Of a DNA stretch of 64,000 bases, positions 28,964-41,340 are shown piece after piece (the first letter of the stretch is position 1; each line of letters begins with the position of its first letter). The notes below the pieces were generated by a model. The model made no database searches and was not told the DNA's origin. It worked only from the letters and a program-made list of their open reading frames with translations. The position numbers were made by a program, and so were the translations under genes. The stretch is from contig NZ_AFWT01000007.1 in assembly GCF_000224065.1 (NCBI RefSeq), positions 62,001 through 126,000 of the forward strand, read 5' to 3'. The stretch comes from Thiorhodococcus drewsii AZ1 (GTDB lineage Bacteria; Pseudomonadota; Gammaproteobacteria; Chromatiales; Chromatiaceae).

Positions 28964-29307
28964 TGCGCCGGTCTGGGCGTCCCGGTCGATCCGCGACTCA
29001 GCGCGGTGCCTCTGACTTATCCGGCTGCGTATCGCTCGGTTGACCCGGGCCGGTGCCGAGCAGACCTGAGGCAAGGTCAGGCTGCGCATGGATGGCTCCA
29101 GGGTGCTCGAATAAGAGGCAGGGGGTTGAAGTGGCCGCGATTCTAGGCCGGGTCCGGTGTGGCGTCGACGTCTATTCGACAGCATGCGGGCCGAGCACGA
29201 AAGGCGTTTTGATCCCTGTGTTTTCGGTTGGTTAGAGGCGTTCTTTTACGTGTTGAAAAATGGGTTCTATGGGATGTTCGATACGGTCTTTTGGGAGCGG
29301 TAAAAGG
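28964..29307. other. Intergenic region before the protease/ATP-grasp locus
   Basis: A 344-base gap between msrB and the RimB-like gene. The final 100 bases are A/T richer (runs such as TTGAAAAAT) and may hold the promoter of the downstream locus. AAAAGG directly before ATG 29308 is the ribosome site. No clear hexamer pair or second gene was found. Confidence 0.45.
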
Positions 29308-29802
29308 ATGATTGAGACATCGACGAACACCGCGTCTCTGTGCCTGGGCTGGCGCGAATGGCTGGCGCTGCCCGAGCTGGGGCTGCCCTGCATCAAAGCC
29401 AAGGTGGACACCGGGGCGCGCAGCTCGACATTGCACGCCTTCTATGTCGAGCCCTTCGAGGTGGAGGGTCGTCTATGGGTGCGCTTTGGTGTGCATCCAC
29501 TGCAGCATCGGGACGATCTGGTGGTCCATTGCGAGGCCCCGGTGATCGACCAGCGCCAGGTGACGGATTCGGGTGGTCATCGCGAGGTGCGTTACCTGAT
29601 TCAGACCCGCCTGATGCTGGGCGGAAACGGCTGGCCGATCGAGGTGACCCTGACCAACCGCGAGACCATGCTGTTTCGCATGCTGTTGGGACGAACGGCG
29701 GTCGCGGGCCGAGCGTTGGTGGATCCGGCCAAGTCCTTTCTGCTCGGGCGCGAGAAGGCGCCTTGGGGACAGTATTCCGCCGTCGAGTCCGTCTCCGAGT
29801 GA
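29308..29802 (+). CDS. RimB-like retropepsin-type protease (ATP-dependent zinc protease family)
   Basis: A 164-residue protein of the family once named ATP-dependent zinc protease, now linked to retropepsin-like aspartic proteases. The active-site signature is [12 protein letters not shown], and the second conserved segment is [26 protein letters not shown]. The ATG at 29308 follows AAAAGG. In other bacteria such genes lie beside rimK and other peptide ligases and trim peptide tags. Here the next genes are a circularly permuted ATP-grasp protein and an Alpha-E protein, which suggests a shared peptide-modification role (inference). Confidence 0.85.
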   Translation: MIETSTNTASLCLGWREWLALPELGLPCIKAKVDTGARSSTLHAFYVEPFEVEGRLWVRFGVHPLQHRDDLVVHCEAPVIDQRQVTDSGGHREVRYLIQTRLMLGGNGWPIEVTLTNRETMLFRMLLGRTAVAGRALVDPAKSFLLGREKAPWGQYSAVESVSE

Positions 29803-30015
29803 GAGTTCCGTATCGCCTGGACCGCGTTGCGTCGGGCGTTCGGGATAGACTTGATCGGTCGCTGTCCAGCATACTGGAACTCCAGATCGCGACCGATCAG
29901 GGTCGCTAGAACCTCGGGATCGTCCCGCTGCCTTGGGCATGCCGGATCCTCTCAAGTATCTCCGAAGCGTTTCGTCTTCCGGCTGGGATTGGGATTCAGC
30001 GAGCGAGTAGGTGCC

Positions 30016-31476
30016 ATGAGTATCGATTGGAATACATATCCTTGCGACGATTTCTACGATGAGCTGGTCGCCGAGCCGGGTCGCGGGCGTTCGGCCGTCG
30101 CCGGAATGCTGGCGGATCTCGAAGCGCTCGGGCCGGACGAGCTGGTCGCACGCCAGGAGGCGGCCAATGTCTCGATCAAGGAGATGGGGATCACCTTCAC
30201 CGTCTATTCGGAGGAAGGGGGCACCATCGACCGTACCTGGCCCTTCGACATCATTCCCCGCATCATCCCCCAGTCCGAGTGGGATCGTGTCGAGGCCGGG
30301 CTGAAGCAGCGCGTTCAGGCGCTCAATCTCTTCATCGACGATCTCTACCACGATCAGAAGATCATCAAGGACGGCGTTTTTCCGCATGAGGTGCTGGCCA
30401 AGTCGGTCAATTTCCGGCCTCAGTGCGTCGGGGTGTCTCCGCCGCTCGGGATCTGGGCCCATATCTGCGGCTCGGACCTGGTGCGCGACGGAGACGGGAC
30501 CATCTACGTCCTCGAAGACAATCTGCGCGTGCCCTCCGGGGTCTCCTACATGCTGGAGAACCGGCTGGTCACCAAGCGGGTCTTCCCCGAGCTGTTCGAG
30601 CACTATGCCCCGCTGCCGGTGGACGACTATCCCTCGCAGCTCTTCGATACCCTGGCGGCGCTCTCGCCGCGTCCGGCCGACTATCCCGAGGTGGTCGTGC
30701 TCACGCCCGGCATCTATAACTCGGCCTATTTCGAGCACGCCTATCTGGCGCAGCAAATGGGCTGCGAGCTGGTCGAGGGACGCGACCTCTTCGTCGATGA
30801 CGACGACTGCGTCTATATGCGCACCGTCGACGGTGCGGCACGGATCGACGTCATCTATCGTCGTATCGACGATCTCTTTCTGGATCCGGAGGCGTTTCAT
30901 CCCGATTCGGCTCTGGGTGTTCCCGGGCTGATGCGGGCCTGGCAGGCGGGCAAGGTGGCCCTGGCCAATGCGCCGGGCGCGGGCGTGGCGGACGACAAGG
31001 TGGTCTACGCCTTCGTGCCGGAGATCATCCGCTACTATCTGGACGCCGAGCCCATCATTCCGAACGTGCCGACCTACCGTTGCATGGAGGTCGATGCACT
31101 TGCCTACACCCTGGAGAACATGGAGAAGCTGGTGGTCAAGCCGGCCAACGAGTCGGGCGGTTACGGCATGCTGGTCGGTCCGGCCTCGACCAAGGCCGAG
31201 CGCGAGACCTTCGCCGAGCTGGTCAAGAAGGACCCCCGCAACTATATCGCCCAGCCGGCGCTCAAGCTCTCGACCGTGCCAACCATTATCGGCAACAAGC
31301 TGGAGCCGCGTCACGTCGATCTGCGACCCTTCATTCTCTCCTCTGATCGTCAGCAGGTCACCATGGGCGGTCTGACGCGGGTCGCCATGCGCAAGGGATC
31401 CCTGGTGGTCAATTCATCCCAGGGCGGCGGCAGCAAGGACACCTGGATCCTGCCCGAACAGTCGGAAGGCAACTAG
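30016..31476 (+). CDS. Circularly permuted ATP-grasp protein
   Basis: A 486-residue member of the circularly permuted ATP-grasp family (CP_ATPgrasp, formerly DUF404/DUF407), predicted to form amide or peptide bonds. Visible marks are EMGITFTVY, RIIPQSEWDRVEAGLKQR, the ATP-binding DGTIYVLEDNLRVPSGVSYM, and the C-terminal LVVKPANESGGYGMLVG and GNKLEPRHVDLRPF. The start MSIDWNTYPCDDFYDE at 30016 is chosen over an upstream in-frame ATG because it matches the family start. The product is followed 172 bases later by an Alpha-E gene, its standard partner. The substrate is unknown. Confidence 0.92.
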   Translation: MSIDWNTYPCDDFYDELVAEPGRGRSAVAGMLADLEALGPDELVARQEAANVSIKEMGITFTVYSEEGGTIDRTWPFDIIPRIIPQSEWDRVEAGLKQRVQALNLFIDDLYHDQKIIKDGVFPHEVLAKSVNFRPQCVGVSPPLGIWAHICGSDLVRDGDGTIYVLEDNLRVPSGVSYMLENRLVTKRVFPELFEHYAPLPVDDYPSQLFDTLAALSPRPADYPEVVVLTPGIYNSAYFEHAYLAQQMGCELVEGRDLFVDDDDCVYMRTVDGAARIDVIYRRIDDLFLDPEAFHPDSALGVPGLMRAWQAGKVALANAPGAGVADDKVVYAFVPEIIRYYLDAEPIIPNVPTYRCMEVDALAYTLENMEKLVVKPANESGGYGMLVGPASTKAERETFAELVKKDPRNYIAQPALKLSTVPTIIGNKLEPRHVDLRPFILSSDRQQVTMGGLTRVAMRKGSLVVNSSQGGGSKDTWILPEQSEGN

Positions 31477-31587
31477 AGAAATGCTGATCTATCGCGTTTC
31501 CCTTGCGGGGCAGGGATGCCCCGACATTTCCCATGGCTGTCGGTCGTGGAAAATGAAGCGACTCGAAAAGCGGTTTTAGAGTTGCGA

Positions 31588-31620
31588 GCCGATCAAGTGC
31601 CATGGTGGTCTTTGATCGGC
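31588..31620. repeat. Inverted repeat between the ATP-grasp and Alpha-E genes
   Basis: A perfect 9-bp inverted repeat, GCCGATCAA (31588-31596) and TTGATCGGC (31612-31620), lies 28 bases before the Alpha-E ATG. No T-run follows, so it is not a standard terminator. It could be an operator or an mRNA hairpin that sets the ratio of the two products. Confidence 0.5.
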
Positions 31621-31648
31621 ATCTTCCTAGAGTCTGAGGAGCGGATCC

Positions 31649-32611
31649 ATGCTGTCGCGTGTCGCTGAGAATATCTACTGGCTGTCCCGTTACGTGGAGC
31701 GCGCCGAGAATACGGCCCGTATCGTTACGGTCAATGCCAATCTGCTGATGGACCTGCCAAAGGGTATCGCCCCCGGATGGCGTCCGCTGGTCGATATCAC
31801 CGGCGCCAATCCCCTCTTCGAGGAGCACTACAAGGACTATGGCGAGCGCCAGGTGGTGCGTTTCCTCATCGGCGACGAGCGTCACAGCGGCTCCATCCTG
31901 TCCGCCCTGGCCGCCGCCCGCGAGAATTGTCGCACCATCCGCGATTTCGTCCCGCGCGAGGCATGGGAGCTGCTCAACGAGCTCTACCTCTTCGCCCGTG
32001 GCGAGGTCTCGAAAGGGACGACCAAGAGTGGTCGCCATGCCTATCTCAAGCATCTGGTGCAGAGTATTCAGACGATGTCCGGCATGCTCTCGGGGACCAT
32101 GCTGCACGATCAGGGTTACGACTTCCTGCATCTGGGGCGCTTCCTGGAGCGCGCCGATATGACCACCCGCATCATCGACGTGCGCTCGGCCAATCTGCTG
32201 CCCGAGGAGACCACCGAACTGCGTCCATTCGAGACCATCCAGTGGGTCAGCGTGCTCAAGTCGCTCACCGGCTATCAGGCCTATCGGCGCAGCGAGCAGG
32301 TGCGCGTGCAGCGCGGTCCGGTGCTGCGCTTTCTGGTCCAGCGTCCCGAGTTTCCGCGCTCGGTGTGCTTCTGCGTCGACTCGCTGCAGAGCAACCTCAC
32401 CAAGCTGCCGCGCAACGAGGGTGCGCTGCGGGTGGCCGGACGTCTCAAGCGCACGCTCGAAGGGGTCGAGCCGCGCCGGCTCAATCAGCAGCAGCTCAAG
32501 CTCTTCGTCGACGATCTGCAGGTCGGCATCGGCGAACTGCACGACGAGATCGCCCGTACCTGGTTTCCGCCGCCGTTCGGGATGGAAAGCCAGTCGCAGT
32601 CTCAGGGGTGA
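31649..32611 (+). CDS. Alpha-E domain protein (former DUF403)
   Basis: A 320-residue all-helical protein that co-occurs with circularly permuted ATP-grasp proteins. It starts MLSRVAENIYWLSRYVERAENTAR, the family hallmark with its glutamates. LGRFLERADMTTRIIDVR and RTWFPPPFG are typical. Proposed to cooperate in peptide or amide synthesis; no activity has been defined from sequence. Usual third partners are transglutaminase-like proteins, which are not seen here. Its 3' end overlaps the convergent YihY gene by 10 bases. Confidence 0.92.
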   Translation: MLSRVAENIYWLSRYVERAENTARIVTVNANLLMDLPKGIAPGWRPLVDITGANPLFEEHYKDYGERQVVRFLIGDERHSGSILSALAAARENCRTIRDFVPREAWELLNELYLFARGEVSKGTTKSGRHAYLKHLVQSIQTMSGMLSGTMLHDQGYDFLHLGRFLERADMTTRIIDVRSANLLPEETTELRPFETIQWVSVLKSLTGYQAYRRSEQVRVQRGPVLRFLVQRPEFPRSVCFCVDSLQSNLTKLPRNEGALRVAGRLKRTLEGVEPRRLNQQQLKLFVDDLQVGIGELHDEIARTWFPPPFGMESQSQSQG

Positions 32612-33957
32612 GGTGACACTGGAGTGGCGGTTGTCTCTGCTACGGCCAGGTCGCGGAGCGTGATGCCGCGCAGTGAATCGGCGAGCGCGGCATCGATTCT
32701 GGACTCGATTTCGCGAACCGCCTCGCTCTGAGCTGGCTCTTGATAGCGGCCGTTCCCTTCCTCGAAGGCGCGGACCGCGTCCAGCAGGTCTTTGATCCCG
32801 ATTCCCTCCGGCGCTCGGGCCAACACGTAGGATGGCGGGTCGTCCGGCAGTGTCGGCAGGATGGTATGGGTCCGTTGCAGCATCTCCAGCATGCAGGCGA
32901 CCTGGTTGCGCGCCAGACGTAGCTGTTTCGCCAGCATTTCGGCATTCGGCGGAGGCTCGCCCTTGAGATAACGCTCGGCGATCGAGACGCCGATCGCAAG
33001 CGCCAGACGCTCGCGTACCCGGTTGCTCAACCGGGCGTCGCGATCCCGTGTGGCGAGATACTCGGGATTCTGATAATAGAAGGCGATCGTGGTGCCGATG
33101 AGCAGGATCAGCCAGCCCAGATAGACCCAGATCATGAAGAGAATGAGGATCGCCAGGCTCGAATAGATGGCGGTGTACTGGGTCGAGCCCGCCATCACCT
33201 TGCCGAACAGCGAGCCTACGCTCTCCCACAGCAGTCCGGCGATCAGGGCGCCAAGAATGGCCGATGAAAGGTGGACCCGGGTGCTGGGCACGAACAGATA
33301 GACGAAGGCGAAGGTGAGCGAGATCATGAGATAGGGCGCAACCAGGCTCAACGTTTCCATGAGCACGCCCATCGGCGCCATGTGCATCACCGACTGGACG
33401 AACTGGTTGTTGCCGAGCGAGGCCGAAAGCCCCAGCGCGCTGAAGAAGAGCACGGGGCCCAGCGTGAGCAGGCTCAGGTATTGCGGAAAGCGTTGGGCGA
33501 AGGGACGTACGTCGGTGACGCGCCAGGCGTAGTTGAATGCCTGCTCGATCTTCTGGATCAGGCTGATGACGGTATAGAGCAGCATCGCCAGACCCACGGA
33601 TCCCAGGACTCCGACCTGCATATTGTCGACGAAGCCGATGATCTTGGTCGTGATCTCGCGTCCGTTGGTGCCGAGCGGTGACAGGACGTTGCCGAGCAGG
33701 GGTTCGATCTGATTGTGAACGCCGAACCCCTTGAGCACCGAGAAGCTGACCGCAAGTAGCGGGACCAGCGACAAGAGCGTGGTATAGACCAGGCTCATGG
33801 CGTGCAGTGAGAGATTGCTCCGCGTCATGTCCCGCGCCAGGGCGTACAGGAGTCGCCCGGACCAGATGAGCTTGATCTTCCAGTCCGGGAGTCCGTCGAG
33901 CGGTTGCCCCCAGAGTGCGATGTGCAACCGTTCGGATAGCCTCGAATGCGCGTTCAT
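32602..33957 (-). CDS. YihY family inner-membrane protein with C-terminal helical/winged-helix-like domain
   Basis: A 451-residue protein of the YihY (formerly RNase BN/BrkB) family. Six membrane segments are visible between about residues 30 and 310, with AMSLVYTTLLSLVPLLAV and LLYTVISLIQKIEQAFNYAWRV as family marks. The C-terminal 130 residues (ERLALAIGVSIAERYL, LRLARNQVACMLEML) form a soluble helical region as in long YihY proteins. The ATG at 33957 (MNAHSRLSERL) is preferred; a longer frame overlaps the divergent thioredoxin gene. Function is not established. Confidence 0.88.
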   Translation of the reverse strand: MNAHSRLSERLHIALWGQPLDGLPDWKIKLIWSGRLLYALARDMTRSNLSLHAMSLVYTTLLSLVPLLAVSFSVLKGFGVHNQIEPLLGNVLSPLGTNGREITTKIIGFVDNMQVGVLGSVGLAMLLYTVISLIQKIEQAFNYAWRVTDVRPFAQRFPQYLSLLTLGPVLFFSALGLSASLGNNQFVQSVMHMAPMGVLMETLSLVAPYLMISLTFAFVYLFVPSTRVHLSSAILGALIAGLLWESVGSLFGKVMAGSTQYTAIYSSLAILILFMIWVYLGWLILLIGTTIAFYYQNPEYLATRDRDARLSNRVRERLALAIGVSIAERYLKGEPPPNAEMLAKQLRLARNQVACMLEMLQRTHTILPTLPDDPPSYVLARAPEGIGIKDLLDAVRAFEEGNGRYQEPAQSEAVREIESRIDAALADSLRGITLRDLAVAETTATPVSPHP

Positions 33958-34037
33958 GTCATGACCTCGTTCTCGATCGTTCCCTGTCTCGGCTTCATGT
34001 GCCGAGCCCCCTGTTTCCGTTGCATTGGAGTGACGCC

Positions 34038-34550
34038 ATGCCACCGACCATTCGCCGAATCCTGGTGTCGATCTGTTGTCTCTTGCCGCTCGCCCTCCAG
34101 GCGCAGGATCTCCTGACGCGGGTTCCTGGAACGCCGCGCGCGCCCGAATTCGCTTTGACAGGGATCGATGGCGAGGTTCACCGTCTGTCGGACTACAGCG
34201 GCAGGCCCTTGGTGCTCAACTTCTGGGCGACCTGGTGTCCGCCCTGTCGTGCCGAGATGCCCTCCATGCAGCGCGCCTACGAACAGCTCGCACCGGAGGG
34301 GATCGGCCTGATGGCGATCAATGTCGGCGAGGAGCCCGAGGCCATCGCCCGCTTTCTCTCCATCTCGCCCGTTCGCTTTCCGCTGCCGATGGATCACGAT
34401 ACTCAGGTCGCTCAAGGCTATCCGCTGGTCGGTCTGCCGACCACCTTCGTTATCGACCCCGATGGCCGGCTGGCGCTGATCGCGACCGGCGAACTGCAAT
34501 GGGACGCACCAGCCGTGCTCGACCAGATTCGTGCATTGAAGCGTCCCTGA
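34038..34550 (+). CDS. TlpA/ResA-like periplasmic thioredoxin
   Basis: Thiol-disulfide protein of 170 residues with a signal peptide (MPPTIRRILVSICCLLPLALQAQ). The redox motif WCPPC sits in LVLNFWATWCPPCRAEMPSM, and the cis-proline loop is GLPTTFVID. The ATG at 34038 follows GGAG. Such proteins often reduce apocytochrome c or other periplasmic thiols. No cytochrome-assembly gene is adjacent, so the partner is unknown. Confidence 0.9.
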   Translation: MPPTIRRILVSICCLLPLALQAQDLLTRVPGTPRAPEFALTGIDGEVHRLSDYSGRPLVLNFWATWCPPCRAEMPSMQRAYEQLAPEGIGLMAINVGEEPEAIARFLSISPVRFPLPMDHDTQVAQGYPLVGLPTTFVIDPDGRLALIATGELQWDAPAVLDQIRALKRP

Positions 34551-34698
34551 GCGGGATCGGCGCTCCATGTGTCCGGGCGCCTATCCCGAGGCGTCCGACG
34601 ATGGGAATTTCCAACTCGGCGCGGACCGGCGCGCTGGTTAGACTAATCCCCCTCGCACGATACTGTCTTCTCCCCGATCACTGACACGCAGGGCTCCC

Positions 34699-38274
<3,576 letters not shown>

Positions 38275-38289
38275 GCCCAGGTAAACAGG

Positions 38290-39741
38290 ATGGCAGCTAT
38301 GTTCGATGTAGACTCCGGTTCTCTGGTTCGTCTGTTGCGGCGCGTCACGGCCGTGCTGGTGTTTGCCGCAGCGCTCCTGCTCCTGGTCGAGCTGATCGAG
38401 GACGCGCAGCGGACTCAGGTGCTGAAGACAGATCTCGCCGAGATACATCACGTCCGCTACGGCCTGCTGGATGCGGATCAGTGGGTCGAGCGCCTCTCTG
38501 GCATCGTCGCCAAGCGCATCGACACCTTCGAGCTGACCGAGGCCAACCGGCCTCAGGTCGTCAAGGCGGTCTCCCAGGTTCTGGACAGCATGCTGTCCGA
38601 GATCGAGCGCTATCTGCGCCGACGCAATCTGCGCGGCGGGAACAGCTGGATGGATCAGCTCCAGGGGGCCTTGCAGCAGGGACTACAGGATCTGCTCATC
38701 GACTTCGACAAACTGCGCAAGAAGGTCCCCGAATATGCCGAGGCGGTGGTCGACCAACTGAGCAAACCGGAGTCCAAGGAGGAGATCAAAAAACAGCTGA
38801 CCGAACTCATCCGTCAGACCTCCAACTCCACCTTCGCCAAGATGGACCGGACCGCGCTCGCGGTTGTGCTCGACCGTCATGGCTGCACGGAGACCGAGGC
38901 CTGCTCGCGTCAACTGGAGACCCAGCTCCAGGTCGCGGAGGCGCCCTTGCGCCAGCGGCTCTGGATTCTGATCGGGTTGCTTGTTGTGCTCTTCCCGATC
39001 TGTCTGGTTGGGAACGGGGCGCGATCGGGCAAGGTGCGACCCGATGTGGCCGAGGGGATGTCTCCATCGCGGCACGGCCCCTTGGACGCCTTTGCGCTAC
39101 TGATCCTCACCGGGGCGACCCTGGCCCTGCTCGCTGGCGGCATCCTGACGCCCATGATGGAGATCGAGGCGCGTATCGCCGAACTGCGGCTCGAATTCTG
39201 GGGCGAGCCCGTGATCTTCAGCAATCAGGTGCTCTATTTCCAGAGCAAGAGCATCTTCGATGTGGTCCATATCCTGACCGAGACCGGCAAGCCCGACATG
39301 GCCCTGGTGGCGGTGCTCATCACGCTCTTCAGTATCCTCTTCCCGGCGCTGAAACTCGTCTCGACCTATCTCTATTACTTCGATATCGGCTGGAGACGGG
39401 GTAGGGGCGCGCGGGAGAATCCCGTCATCGGCTTTTTCGCCCTACGCTCGGGCAAGTGGTCGATGGCCGATGTCATGGTCGTCGCGCTCTTCATGGCCTA
39501 CATCGGCTTCGACGGCCTGGTCGCCAGTCAACTGCGCGGGCTGACCAAGGTCGGTGCCGAGCCGGGCTCAGCCTCCGCCTCGCTCGGCACCTCCGTCCTG
39601 ACCACGAACGGCACGACGCTGGATCTGGGGTTCTATCTCTTTTTGTCCTTTGTCCTCGCCAGCCTCGTGCTCTCGGCTGTGCTTGAGCGGCAGTTCTCCG
39701 GTCGCTCCATGGGAGCGGCGAATGGGGGCCAGGCGAGTTAG
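38290..39741 (+). CDS. Membrane protein with C-terminal PqiA-like region
   Basis: A 483-residue membrane protein. One membrane helix lies near residues 17-37, followed by a long charged helical domain (about 40-215), then four or five more helices. The last part (ILFPALKLVSTYLYYFDI, RSGKWSMADVMVVALFMAYIGFDG) resembles paraquat-inducible protein A, a partner of MCE-type lipid carriers. No pqiB or MCE gene is nearby. It starts 15 bases after dnaE; ATG 38290 and ATG 38299 are both possible. Function is inferred only weakly. Confidence 0.7.
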   Translation: MAAMFDVDSGSLVRLLRRVTAVLVFAAALLLLVELIEDAQRTQVLKTDLAEIHHVRYGLLDADQWVERLSGIVAKRIDTFELTEANRPQVVKAVSQVLDSMLSEIERYLRRRNLRGGNSWMDQLQGALQQGLQDLLIDFDKLRKKVPEYAEAVVDQLSKPESKEEIKKQLTELIRQTSNSTFAKMDRTALAVVLDRHGCTETEACSRQLETQLQVAEAPLRQRLWILIGLLVVLFPICLVGNGARSGKVRPDVAEGMSPSRHGPLDAFALLILTGATLALLAGGILTPMMEIEARIAELRLEFWGEPVIFSNQVLYFQSKSIFDVVHILTETGKPDMALVAVLITLFSILFPALKLVSTYLYYFDIGWRRGRGARENPVIGFFALRSGKWSMADVMVVALFMAYIGFDGLVASQLRGLTKVGAEPGSASASLGTSVLTTNGTTLDLGFYLFLSFVLASLVLSAVLERQFSGRSMGAANGGQAS

Positions 39742-39853
39742 GCGGGATTGGCGGAAAGGAGTGGTCGTCGAACCCGCCTGCAGCGTCTGAGTCCTTCAAA
39801 GTACAGTCGGTCTGGCTGCGATTTTGGTTGTCTGTGGTCACGGTGCCTTGAGA

Positions 39854-40414
39854 ATGGTCAATCCAATCGAATTGGAAACCAAGCGTCTTCGCTTGCGTCA
39901 GTGGCGCGCGGAAGATCGCGAGCCGTTCGCCGCGCTCAATGCGGACCCACGGGTGATGGCCTGCTTTCCATCGACGCTCGATCGGCGCGCGAGCGATACG
40001 ATGGCCGATCGCTGCGAAGCCTTGATCGCACGTCGTGGATGGGGGTTCTGGGCGCTCGAAGCCAAGGAGGGCGGGCGATTCATCGGTTTCGTGGGTCTGC
40101 ATGTGCCCGAATTGGAGCTTCCTTTTTCGCCCTGCGTCGAGATCGGTTGGCGGCTTGCGTATTCGCATTGGGGGCGCGGTCTGGCAACGGAGGCGGCGAG
40201 GGCGGCTCTGAGGGTTGGCTTCGAGCACATCGGTCTCACCGAGATCGTCTCGTTCACGGCGGTGAACAATGCGCGATCGCGGGGTGTCATGCATCGTCTC
40301 GGAATGCAGCCATCCAACGCTACCTTCGAGCATCCTGCCGTCCCCCTCGGCAGCCCGCTTCGCGAGCACGTGCTGTACCGTCTTGCGCGCGAATCCTGGC
40401 TTCGGTCTCTGTAG
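39854..40414 (+). CDS. GNAT acetyltransferase, RimJ/RimL type
   Basis: A 186-residue N-acetyltransferase. It shows the RimJ/RimL opening LETKRLRLRQWRAEDREPF, the acetyl-CoA loop HWGRGLATEAARAAL and NARSRGVMHRLGM. The ATG at 39854 gives a typical family start; an earlier in-frame start adds an unrelated stretch. The acceptor (protein N-terminus or small molecule) is unknown. Confidence 0.88.
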   Translation: MVNPIELETKRLRLRQWRAEDREPFAALNADPRVMACFPSTLDRRASDTMADRCEALIARRGWGFWALEAKEGGRFIGFVGLHVPELELPFSPCVEIGWRLAYSHWGRGLATEAARAALRVGFEHIGLTEIVSFTAVNNARSRGVMHRLGMQPSNATFEHPAVPLGSPLREHVLYRLARESWLRSL

Positions 40415-40609
40415 ACCTTGCGTTCCATTCCGACCCGGCGCCGGGTTGAGGTGGCTCAAGCGCTCGCTCCGGTAGACGCGAATGTCTGCGCGTGGTTATC
40501 TGTCTGTGGGTGCGGTGACTTATCCGCATCCTTCTCTCGAAGTGAGGGCGTGTCGGTGTGTTGACGGCACGAGATCCAGGGTAACCAGTTGGGTTCGGAG
40601 TCCTTGACC

Positions 40610-41308
40610 ATGATCGAATCGACCTTGAAGCAGGCGACCGTGCTGGTCGTCGGTGGCAGTTCGGGCATCGGACTTGCGGTGGCGGAGCTTGCCCGGCGTG
40701 AAGGTGCGCGTGTCGTCGTCGCCTCCCGCCGCGCGCCCGAGCGGATGGCCGCTTTGCCCTCCCCGCTGGACTCGATAGAGGCCCATGCCTTCGACATTCT
40801 TGCTCCAGCGGACCATGTGCGGCTGTTCGAGGCGCTGAGGGCGTTCGATCATCTGGTCGTGGCGGTGCGGTCAGATGTGCGCTCGGGCGCCTTTCTTGAG
40901 ATCCCTGTCGATGAGGCGAAAAGTGCCTTTGAGACCAAGTTTTGGGGGCTTTACCGACTCATTCAGACCGCGCATCCCTATCTGCGTGCATCCGGCAGCA
41001 TCACGCTGACGAGCGGGATCGCGGGCGAGAAGATCTATGCGGGTGCCTCGACCATGGCGCTCATCAATAGTGCGACCGAGACGCTCTGCCAGACCCTGGC
41101 GGTCGAGCTTGCCCCCGTGCGGGTCAACTGCGTGAGCCCCGGCTTCGTGGCGCCCAAGCCGGCGCGCCTGGAGGAGGAAGCCAACCGGTTTCCGCTCAAG
41201 CGGCTGGCCGCCGTGGAGGAGGTCGCCTCGGCCTATCTATGGCTCATGGCCAATCCCTATACGACGGGCACGGTCTCGGTCGTGGATGGTGGCGCCCGTT
41301 TGACCTAA
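40610..41308 (+). CDS. Short-chain dehydrogenase/reductase-like protein lacking the YxxxK pair
   Basis: A 232-residue Rossmann protein of the SDR superfamily. The nucleotide loop VGGSSGIGLAVAELA is intact, and SITLTSGIAG and NCVSPGFV are in place. Where SDRs carry YxxxK, this protein reads KIYAGASTMAL, so the catalytic lysine is missing in any alignment. It may be catalytically inactive or use another mechanism. The ATG at 40610 is preceded by GGAG at 40597-40600. No clear partner gene is adjacent. Confidence 0.82.
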   Translation: MIESTLKQATVLVVGGSSGIGLAVAELARREGARVVVASRRAPERMAALPSPLDSIEAHAFDILAPADHVRLFEALRAFDHLVVAVRSDVRSGAFLEIPVDEAKSAFETKFWGLYRLIQTAHPYLRASGSITLTSGIAGEKIYAGASTMALINSATETLCQTLAVELAPVRVNCVSPGFVAPKPARLEEEANRFPLKRLAAVEEVASAYLWLMANPYTTGTVSVVDGGARLT

Positions 41309-41340
41309 AAGGGCGATATGCGCGTTTGCGGGGCATGCGG

